Source of the DNA: Zeimonas sp036675585
GTDB taxonomy: Bacteria > Pseudomonadota > Gammaproteobacteria > Burkholderiales > Burkholderiaceae_E
DNA: 15,442 nucleotides
Reading direction: 5' to 3'
Assembly: GCA_036675585.1 (NCBI GenBank)
Contig: JAKFES010000306.1
Coordinates: 1-15,442, forward strand
Position 1 is the stretch's first letter; each line of letters begins with the position of its first letter. The notes beneath the pieces are model-generated. The model was not told the origin of the DNA and did not search any database. It saw only the letters and a list, made by a program, of their open reading frames with translations. The position numbers and the translations under genes are program-made. Positions 1 through 5,117 of the stretch are shown piece after piece.

Positions 1-155
1 CCGGCGCCGGGCGCCGCGGCTTCGCCGAGCACATGTGTCCAGGCGTCGAGGTCGACATTGGCCAGGTTCACGCTGGCGATCACCCCCTGCTCTGGCATCG
101 GCGCGGACTCGCCGGACGCGAGGCCTACCGCGATGGCGCCGCGAAGCACGCGCGG
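1..155 (-). pseudogene. Internal fragment of a YhdP/AsmA-like (TIGR02099-type) membrane-associated protein
   Basis: Read on the minus strand from 155 to the window edge, one frame gives a continuous peptide containing RVLRGAIAVG, then PMPEQGV and LANVDLDAWTHVL. This pattern (RGAIAVG, then LPExGV, then a hydrophobic strand ending in D-DAW) resembles the central part of large YhdP/TIGR02099 proteins, which are ~1300-1400 residues and span the inner membrane and periplasm. An in-frame TAG at 156-158 lies immediately upstream, so the piece is cut off on its N-terminal side inside the domain. It runs off the window on its C-terminal side. No start codon or ribosome site is available at this point. 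The family call rests on motif memory only, so it is moderate at best. Confidence 0.45.
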
Positions 156-179
156 CTAGAATCATTCCGCGACAGGCGC

Positions 180-326
180 ATGGCAAAGGCGACACCCAAA
201 TCGTCCGCAACAGGTAGCGAGGGCAAGTTCCTCGAGGAGATGAATCGCGAGCTCGCGGGCTGGGACGAGATGGTGCAGGTTCGGGAAGAGGTCTATTTCA
301 CCAAGGGCCGGATCATCGTGCGTGGC
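180..326 (+). pseudogene. N-terminal fragment of a type I restriction enzyme R-subunit (HsdR-like)
   Basis: The frame starts at ATG 180 and reads MAKATPKSS, then ELAGWDEM, then VREEVYFTKGRIIVRG. The block GWDE-(5-10)-REEV-FTKGRIIVRG is typical of the start of HsdR proteins of type I restriction-modification systems, just before the nuclease segment that ends in an IEAK motif. After residue ~49 (position 326) the frame leaves the family pattern and reads complementary-strand glycosyltransferase sequence until a stop at 431. The PD-(D/E)xK nuclease, helicase and C-terminal parts are all absent, and no hsdM or hsdS is nearby. TAGAAT at 156-161, 18 nt before the ATG, looks like a -10 box. Whether this is a genomic relic or a chimeric read join cannot be decided here. 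Confidence 0.5.
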
Positions 327-796
327 AGGCGGTATTGCGGCAGCACGTTGATGTCGGTGCCCAGCGCGCTGACGACGAACGGCTTGCGCAGGCGCGTGCC
401 GAGCAGGGCGGCCGCGACGCCATCGGGATAGAAGTAGTACGCGTCGATCAGGTCGAAATCGAACCCGTGCTCGATCAGGCCGCGCAGCGTGCGACGCGTC
501 GCCGTCGCCATCAGCAACGGCGCCGCCGACATCCCGATCTTCGGGATCACCGGAAAGCGGGGATAGTGCACTTCGATTCCGTAGCGCACTTCGCGGCGCG
601 GCACGCCGGCGAACGTCGCGTAGCGGCCGAAGCGCGTGTACGCCGACGGAAACCACGGCACGGGACACACGACCTTGATCTCGACCCCCGGTGCCGCCGC
701 GAGATGGCGGACCCGGTTCTCGATGAAGATTCCGTGCCGCGGCCGGGTCGTGCTGGGATAGAGCGACGAAAAGATCAACAGGCGCATGCGGCTCAT
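293..796 (-). CDS. Glycosyltransferase family 4, N-terminal part only (truncated)
   Basis: Starts with MSRMRLLIFSSLYPS and contains PRHGIFIENRVRHL, VVCPVPWFPS, then DLIDAYYFYPDGVAA and VSALGTDINVLPQY. These are the N-terminal Rossmann half of GT4 (GT-B fold) sugar transferases that build exopolysaccharide or lipopolysaccharide at the cytoplasmic face of the membrane. Family members are ~370-400 residues; here family-like sequence stops at LPRTMIR (about 308) and the frame ends at TAG 293-295. The C-terminal nucleotide-sugar-binding half with its EX7E motif is missing, so the product should be inactive. ATG 796 or ATG 787 could be the start; neither has a strong ribosome site. ATG 796 overlaps the stop of the upstream alcohol dehydrogenase fragment as ATGA. 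A polysaccharide deacetylase about 3.3 kb away suggests envelope sugars, but no operon link exists. Confidence 0.75.
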   Translation of the reverse strand: MSRMRLLIFSSLYPSTTRPRHGIFIENRVRHLAAAPGVEIKVVCPVPWFPSAYTRFGRYATFAGVPRREVRYGIEVHYPRFPVIPKIGMSAAPLLMATATRRTLRGLIEHGFDFDLIDAYYFYPDGVAAALLGTRLRKPFVVSALGTDINVLPQYRLPRTMIRPLVK

Positions 797-864
797 CCGG
801 TGCGGGGCATCGGTTTGTCGACGACACGAACCCGATAGGGACCGCGATAGGTCATTGCACGCAT
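793..864 (-). pseudogene. N-terminal 21-23 codons of a zinc-dependent alcohol/formaldehyde dehydrogenase
   Basis: A short frame from ATG 864 to TGA 793 is preceded by a textbook ribosome site (AGGAGG at about -10). It reads MRAMTYRGPYRVRVVDKPMP. This closely resembles the start of glutathione-independent formaldehyde/zinc alcohol dehydrogenases, which continue with R-(I/L)-EHP and then the ICGSDLH zinc-binding segment. Here the likeness ends after KPMPR and the frame stops two codons later, its TGA overlapping the ATG of the glycosyltransferase (ATGA). The very good ribosome site implies a once-real gene start, cut at about 800-805. A functional leader peptide is the alternative, but the match to a known N-terminus makes that less likely. 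Confidence 0.55.
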
Positions 865-1038
865 CGAACCTCCTGGTGCAGACCTGAATGACCTGCAAGC
901 TTTTCGAGTCGGGCGGGTGGCTCCGTGTCCGCGCGGTTGCGGACGAGCGACTTGCCTACGCAAGCCGAGCGCCCGGCGGCGAGATGCCGCGTTTCCGGCG
1001 CCGTGCCGCGTTCGCGGCGCTGCGACGACGATCGCTCG
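865..1038. other. Intergenic region without a gene
   Basis: The gap lies between the dehydrogenase fragment and the DUF1428 gene. I see no convincing coding frame. A GC hairpin with arms GCGCCG and CGGCGC sits roughly at 1006-1022, but it has no T-run, so it is at most a weak terminator for the soxCD operon. The ribosome site CCAGGAGG at 867-874 (minus strand) serves the dehydrogenase start. Confidence 0.4.
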
Positions 1039-1392
1039 TCACATGTCGACGATCATCTGGAACCCGCCGTAGATCAGCCGCTTGCCGTCGAAGGGCATCG
1101 GGTTGCGGTCGGGCTGCACGCGCGGGTCGGCCATCACTTTCTGGATCGCTTCGTCGCGCACTTCGCGCGACGGCCAGACGATCCACGAGAACACGACCGT
1201 TTCGTCGTCCTTGCGCTGCACGGCGAGCGGAAAAGACGTCCACTTCCCGTCGGGCACGTCGTCGCCCCAGCATTCGACGACCTTCAGTGCCCCATGTTCG
1301 CGAAAGACGGCGGCCGCCTCCTCCGCATGCTTGCGAAAACGCTCGCGGTTCGCGGTGGGTACCGCGGCGAGGAAACCATCTACGTAGTGCAT
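1039..1392 (-). CDS. DUF1428 family protein (YbaA-like)
   Basis: A 117-residue protein beginning MHYVDGFLAAVP, with ECWGDDVPDGKWTSFP, VFSWIVWPSREVRDEA and a C-terminus MPFDGKRLIYGGFQMI. These are the hallmarks of DUF1428, a small cytoplasmic family of dimeric alpha/beta ferredoxin-like fold whose biochemical role is not established. Length matches the family. The start is supported by AAGGAG 8 nt upstream. It begins 19 nt after soxD, so it is probably the third gene of the soxCD operon. No sulfur-related function should be assumed from position alone, because DUF1428 genes occur in many contexts. Confidence 0.85.
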   Translation of the reverse strand: MHYVDGFLAAVPTANRERFRKHAEEAAAVFREHGALKVVECWGDDVPDGKWTSFPLAVQRKDDETVVFSWIVWPSREVRDEAIQKVMADPRVQPDRNPMPFDGKRLIYGGFQMIVDM

Positions 1393-1411
1393 CGAGTGCT
1401 CTCCTTCGGCA

Positions 1412-1984
1412 TCAGGGCGCAGGAAAGGTCTCGGGACGCGGATCGGGAACGAAACCTTCGCGATTGGGCATGCGCACCGCGGCGAGGCTGCCCGCGTCGA
1501 GCACCGCGTCGTTTCCGACGACGTTCGCCTGCGACAGGATGTACGCGGTGACCGCGTACACGTCGTCGTCGCTGAGCGTGCCCGGCGCGGTCAGGGGCAT
1601 CGCGCGCTTGATGTAGTCGAACAGCGTCGTCGCGTACGGCCAATAGCTTTCGACCGTCTTCACCGGCGCGCGCTGGGGATCGGCGTTGACCAGCGTGCCG
1701 CGGCCGCCGACGAGGCGGTCGCCCTGCGCGCCGCCTTGCAGCGCGTCGCCGTGGCAGACGAGGCAGTTCGCCTCGTAGATCTGCTTGCCGCGGGCGACCG
1801 ACCCGGAACCGGGCGGCAGGCCGCGGCCGTCGGGCAGCGGCGAGACGAATCGCTGGAGCTCGCTTTTCGACGGTTCGGCACCGAAGCCGAATCGTGCCTT
1901 GCCGGGCTGCGCGAGCGCGACCGCGCATCCGGCGGCGGCGAGCAGCGCGACGAGTGCGCGAGCGGCTCTAGGAATGGTGGACAT
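1412..1984 (-). CDS. soxD: SoxD-like c-type cytochrome, single haem, electron acceptor of sulfite dehydrogenase
   Basis: A 190-residue secreted cytochrome c. A hydrophobic leader (about 1-26, ending ALAQ) is followed by FGFGAEPSKSELQRF, PDGRGLPPGSGSV, the haem motif C74-LVC-H78, then GGRGTLVN, the block KTVESYWPYATTLFDYIKRA with axial-ligand Met129, and MPNREGFVPDPRP near the C-terminus. This order follows the first half of SoxD, which takes electrons from SoxC. Described SoxD of SoxCD complexes is larger (~380 residues) and di-haem; this one has only one CxxCH and ends where the second domain would begin. The start at ATG 1984 has GGGAGAG about 6 nt upstream and overlaps the end of soxC by 17 bases, implying translational coupling. 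AAAGC in the leader is a poor lipobox, so a soluble periplasmic protein is preferred. Confidence 0.88.
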   Translation of the reverse strand: MSTIPRAARALVALLAAAGCAVALAQPGKARFGFGAEPSKSELQRFVSPLPDGRGLPPGSGSVARGKQIYEANCLVCHGDALQGGAQGDRLVGGRGTLVNADPQRAPVKTVESYWPYATTLFDYIKRAMPLTAPGTLSDDDVYAVTAYILSQANVVGNDAVLDAGSLAAVRMPNREGFVPDPRPETFPAP

Positions 1985-3266
1985 TGGACACTCTCCCGTC
2001 GGCGGCGACCTTCCAGCTCTGGATTCCATTGAGGTGGTAGATCGAACCGATCGGACCGTTGAGTCCGCGAACGGCAACCAGCTGGCCGATGCTCGGCTGC
2101 CGGTAGCCCGTCTCGTCGGTGCATCGGCTCTGCAGGATCGTTTCCTTGCCGTCCCATTGCCACGGCAGCCGAAAGCGCGTGTGGCAGATCGGCAGCACGG
2201 GTTCCTGCAGCGTCGCGCGCTGCCACGACCGGCCGCCGTCGACCGAGACGTCGACCTGCGTGATCCGGCCGCGGCCCGACCAGGCGAGCCCGCTGATCTC
2301 GTGGAAGCCGGCGCCGGACAGCGTCATTTCGCCCGACGGGGAGGTGATCACCGACTTGGCTTCCATCTCGAAGGTGAACTGTCGCGCCTTGCCGTCGGGA
2401 AGCAGGTCGGTGTACTTGGAGGTTTCCTCGCGTGTCATGAAGGCGGCGTCGGCGACCTGCAGGCGACGCAGCCACTTGATGTGCATGTTGCCTTCGAAGC
2501 CGGGCACGATCAGTCGAAGCGGGTAGCCCTGCTCGGGGCGCAGCGCTTCGCCGTTCTGTCCCCACGCGACCAGGCAGTCCTTCATCGCCTTGTCGAGCGG
2601 GATGCTGCGCGTCATCGCGGCACCGTCGGCGCCCTCGGCGAGGATCCATTTCGCACCGGGCTGCACGCCGGCCTCCTCGAGCAGCGTCGCGAGCGCGACG
2701 CCGGTCCATTCGGACGTCGACGTGAGTCCGTGCGTGCCCTGGACGGTCTTCAGCGTCGGCTTGGACCACTCGGTGAGCCCGTTGCCCGAGCACTCGATGA
2801 ACAGCAGCCGCGAGACCGACGGAAAGCGGCGGATGTCGCTCATCGACCACTTCCTGGGCCGGGCCACCATGCCGTGCAGGAACAGCGAGTGACGAGACGG
2901 GTCGACGATCGCCGTGCCCGCGTGGCTGCGCTCGAAATGCAGCCCCGACGGCGTCAGGATGCCGATGCTGTTCTGCAGCGGCGTGAACGTCCACGACGAC
3001 AACGGCGTCGCCGTGGGGTAGCGGGTGCGAACCTCGTTCTCGAACTGCGACCGGGTGCCGTAACTGGTGTCCTCGAGCGCAACGCCCGGAACCTTGCTCG
3101 GATCGTCGGGCACCGGGTGCTCGACGGCCGCAGCGGCGGCCGACGTCTCGCGTGCGAATGCCGCTCCCGCCGCCGCGGCACTCGCTCCGATCAGGAACCT
3201 GCGTCGCGGGGGATCGGCGGTATCGGGATGCGGAAGAGCTGCGGGGGGAATTCGTCGAACGGGCAT
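1968..3266 (-). CDS. soxC: SoxC-type sulfite dehydrogenase, molybdenum cofactor subunit (Tat-exported)
   Basis: A 432-residue sulfite oxidase-family enzyme that oxidises sulfite (or SoxY-bound sulfane sulfur in complete Sox systems) in the periplasm. RRRFLIGASAAAAG at 21-34 is a twin-arginine signal. Then come FTPLQNSIGILTPSGLHFER, HGMVARPRKW, and the molybdenum-binding segment FIECSGNG with the likely Mo-ligand Cys159. Further on are TSEWTGV, GYPLRLIVPGFEGNMHIKWL, and the C-terminal dimerisation domain with TRFRLPWQWDG and IQSWKVAADG. I chose ATG 3266 because AAGAGGTG lies about 4 nt upstream; a frame extension to 3305 has no such site. It leads the soxC-soxD-DUF1428 operon. No soxXYZAB is nearby, so a stand-alone sulfite dehydrogenase role is more likely than thiosulfate oxidation. 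Confidence 0.93.
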   Translation of the reverse strand: MPVRRIPPAALPHPDTADPPRRRFLIGASAAAAGAAFARETSAAAAAVEHPVPDDPSKVPGVALEDTSYGTRSQFENEVRTRYPTATPLSSWTFTPLQNSIGILTPSGLHFERSHAGTAIVDPSRHSLFLHGMVARPRKWSMSDIRRFPSVSRLLFIECSGNGLTEWSKPTLKTVQGTHGLTSTSEWTGVALATLLEEAGVQPGAKWILAEGADGAAMTRSIPLDKAMKDCLVAWGQNGEALRPEQGYPLRLIVPGFEGNMHIKWLRRLQVADAAFMTREETSKYTDLLPDGKARQFTFEMEAKSVITSPSGEMTLSGAGFHEISGLAWSGRGRITQVDVSVDGGRSWQRATLQEPVLPICHTRFRLPWQWDGKETILQSRCTDETGYRQPSIGQLVAVRGLNGPIGSIYHLNGIQSWKVAADGRVSNVHHS

Positions 3267-3427
3267 CGCGCACCTCTTGCAGACGGTAGCCGATGCTCGT
3301 CGCAAACGGCCGGCCCGACGCGGCGCGGCGAGATCGGAACGGGCCGGCTGCTACCATCGGCGGGCCGGCACGACCGCGTCGGGCACGTCCGGCTCGCCGT
3401 GGCCCGTGCCCGATCCGATCGCTCGCG
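3267..3427. promoter_or_regulatory. Divergent soxC / mntP promoter region with inverted repeats
   Basis: The region holds TACCAT at 3352-3357, a possible -10 for mntP. CGGGCCGGC occurs at 3340-3348 and again at 3361-3369, with its inverted copy GCCGGCCCG at 3309-3317, so two alternative pairings are possible. A hairpin of TCGGGCAC (3379-3386) and GTGCCCGA (3406-3413) sits 14 nt before the mntP ATG. TACCGT (3283-3288, minus) could be the soxC -10. No conserved manganese riboswitch signature is visible. Confidence 0.35.
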
Positions 3428-4024
3428 ATGAATCTCGCTTCCACTGCACTGCTCGCCCTGGCGATGTCCACCGATGCCTTCGCCGCCGCCATCGGCAAGG
3501 GGACGGCGCTGCGCAACCCTCGGTGGCGCGAAGCGCTGCGGACCGGCTTCATCTTCGGCACGATCGAGGCCGCCACGCCGATCGCCGGCTGGCTGCTCGG
3601 CTCGATCGCCGCCGATCACGTTTCGGCGTGGGACCACTGGATCGCGTTCGGGCTGCTGACGGTGCTCGGCATCCGCATGATCGTCGCCGGTCTCGACGAT
3701 TCGAAAACGGACGAGGGCCCGAAGCTCGCGCGGCATTCGTTCTGGATCCTCGCGATGACGGGTTTCGCGACCAGCATCGACGCGCTGGCCGTCGGCGTCG
3801 GGCTGGCTTTCCTCGACATCGACATCGTCCCGGTCGCGGCCGCGATCGGCCTGACGACGCTCACGATGGTCGCCGTCGGCGTCATGCTCGGCCGCGTGCT
3901 CGGCGCGCTCGCCGGTCGACGCGCCGAAGTGCTCGGCGGACTGTTGCTGTTGGGCATCGGCGTGGGCATCCTGTACGAGCACGTCGGCGCGCAGTGGGTG
4001 GCGGCAGCGCTCGGCCGGCCGTGA
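3428..4024 (+). CDS. mntP: Manganese efflux pump MntP
   Basis: A 198-residue integral membrane protein that exports Mn(II) to prevent toxicity. Six hydrophobic segments are visible. The two characteristic repeats are present: LAMSTDAFAAAIGKG (10-24, Asp16) and FATSIDALAVGVGLAF (113-128, Asp118), plus GTIEAATPIAGW with Glu47 in helix 2. These acidic residues are the metal-path residues of the family. The size matches MntP (~190). ATG 3428 is chosen because the first membrane repeat begins right after it; the open frame extends upstream to 3293, but that stretch is Arg/Pro-rich non-family sequence. No good Shine-Dalgarno sequence precedes ATG 3428. It is transcribed divergently from soxC and does not appear co-transcribed with the deacetylase, which starts 90 nt after its stop. 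Confidence 0.93.
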   Translation: MNLASTALLALAMSTDAFAAAIGKGTALRNPRWREALRTGFIFGTIEAATPIAGWLLGSIAADHVSAWDHWIAFGLLTVLGIRMIVAGLDDSKTDEGPKLARHSFWILAMTGFATSIDALAVGVGLAFLDIDIVPVAAAIGLTTLTMVAVGVMLGRVLGALAGRRAEVLGGLLLLGIGVGILYEHVGAQWVAAALGRP

Positions 4025-4035
4025 GAAGCCGGCCG
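4012..4035 (+). terminator. Hairpin spanning the mntP stop codon
   Basis: CGGCCGGC (4012-4019) pairs perfectly with GCCGGCCG (4028-4035) around an 8-nt loop that contains the TGA stop. No run of T follows, so intrinsic termination is uncertain. Confidence 0.35.
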
Positions 4036-4114
4036 TCCATCCCCCGATTGGAGGATGCGCGCGCGGGATCGATTTGACAGACTCGGCGACCCCAGGGGGC
4101 GCGATCGAGCGGGG

Positions 4115-5116
4115 GTGTCGGTGCTGAAGCGTCTGGCCTACGGAATTGCGGCGCAGACTCGCGCGCCCTGGCTGTACCACCGGGTCTTCCACGGCCGCAC
4201 CGCGTCGATCCTCGTCTACCACGCCGTGGTCGGCGAGCCGCTTGCGGTGGCCGACTGGTGCTTCGTCGATGCCGACGTCTTTCGCCGGCAGATGGCGTAC
4301 CTGAAGGCGCGCTGCCGCGTCGTTCCGCTGCGCGAGGTCCTCGACGCCCCGGCGCAGGACGGCCCACCGGTCGTCGCGCTCACCTTCGACGACGGTTTCT
4401 GCAACAACTTCGACGTCGTGCTGCCGGTGCTGCGCGAGTTCGATCTTCCGGCGACCGTCTTCCTCGTCACCGGGCTCGTCGGCACCGACGAGACGATGTG
4501 GTTCTGTCGGCTCAACGACGCGCTCGCGCGCACCGCGCGGACACGGCTCGATTGGGACGGCGCGCTCTACGACCTGCGCGGCGCGTCGATGCGCGCCCGC
4601 GCCGGCGCCCGGCTGCAGGTCGCGCTGAAAGCGCACCCGCACCGCGCGCTCGTGCAGCGCACGCGCGCGCTCGTCGAAGCGCTCGGCGACGACCCCGATC
4701 GATCGATCGATCGGGACTCGCCGTACCGGATGCTGGGCCCGACCGAGATCCGGCGCATGGTCGCTTCGGGTCTGGTCGACTTCGGCGCGCATACGGTGTC
4801 GCACGCGATCCTGAGCCGGCTCGACGCCGGCGAACGCGAGGCCGAGATCGCCGGGTCGATTCGCGCCGTCGAGGCGCTGACCGGCATCGCGTGCCGCTCG
4901 TTCGCGTATCCCAACGGGACTCCGGCGGACTACGATCGCAGCGACGTCGAACGGCTCGCGCGGCGCGGCGTGTCGATCGCCGTCTCGACGCGCAGCGGGC
5001 CGAACCGGGACGCCGACGCGCCGCTGGAGCTGCGCCGGTACGGCATCGGTGCCGACACCTCGGTCGCGCAGTTCCAGATGCTGACCCATCATCTGTCCTG
5101 GCGCTTGAGGCACTGA
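4115..5116 (+). CDS. Polysaccharide deacetylase (NodB domain, carbohydrate esterase family 4)
   Basis: Belongs to the family that removes N- or O-acetyl groups from polysaccharides in a metal-dependent reaction. Counting from GTG 4115: SILVYHAVVG opens the domain, VALTFDDGF (88-96) is the NodB motif 1 with the metal/catalytic Asp pair, and DFGAHTVSHAIL (222-233) supplies the metal-binding H-x3-H. CRSFAYPNG is the later motif, and ELRRYGIGADTS resembles the C-terminus of exopolysaccharide-cluster deacetylases. No clear signal peptide is seen. The start is uncertain: GTG 4115 gives MSVLKRLAYG, and GTG 4121 has GGGGGTG upstream. An ATG at 4055 abuts GGAGG with no spacing and adds a low-complexity Arg-rich leader, so I reject it. 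The stop is 1 nt before the next gene, so the two are surely co-translated. The frame contains a GATC tetranucleotide run. Confidence 0.9.
   Translation: MSVLKRLAYGIAAQTRAPWLYHRVFHGRTASILVYHAVVGEPLAVADWCFVDADVFRRQMAYLKARCRVVPLREVLDAPAQDGPPVVALTFDDGFCNNFDVVLPVLREFDLPATVFLVTGLVGTDETMWFCRLNDALARTARTRLDWDGALYDLRGASMRARAGARLQVALKAHPHRALVQRTRALVEALGDDPDRSIDRDSPYRMLGPTEIRRMVASGLVDFGAHTVSHAILSRLDAGEREAEIAGSIRAVEALTGIACRSFAYPNGTPADYDRSDVERLARRGVSIAVSTRSGPNRDADAPLELRRYGIGADTSVAQFQMLTHHLSWRLRH
4694..4715. repeat. Four tandem GATC units within a 22-bp perfect palindrome
   Basis: CCC, then GATC repeated four times (4697-4712), then GGG form a self-complementary 22-bp block inside the deacetylase coding region (residues DPDRSIDRDSP). 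Because the unit is 4 nt, gain or loss of one unit would shift the frame. Confidence 0.85.
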
Positions 5117-5117
5117 C

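Noticed and set aside
1..864. A transposon or integron as the cause of the left-end mosaic
   Set aside because: No transposase or integrase motifs, terminal inverted repeats or target duplications are seen around the joins.
1412..3266. A full thiosulfate-oxidising Sox system
   Set aside because: Only soxC and a half-size soxD are present. No SoxX, Y, Z, A or B motifs occur in the window.
3300..3427. A yybP-ykoY manganese riboswitch before mntP
   Set aside because: The conserved core elements of that riboswitch are not visible. Only generic GC-rich inverted repeats are present.
1660..3576. A 638-codon minus-strand frame overlapping soxC and soxD, and a plus-strand frame over the same region
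   Set aside because: Low-complexity composition with no motifs. The soxC and soxD frames carry the molybdenum and haem motifs and good ribosome sites.
4074..4079. TTGACA as a -35 box for the deacetylase gene
   Set aside because: No -10-like hexamer lies 16-18 nt downstream; the expected position reads GGGCGC.
4055..4114. ATG 4055 as the deacetylase start
   Set aside because: GGAGG abuts the ATG with no spacing, and the extra 20 residues are charged, low-complexity and not family-like.
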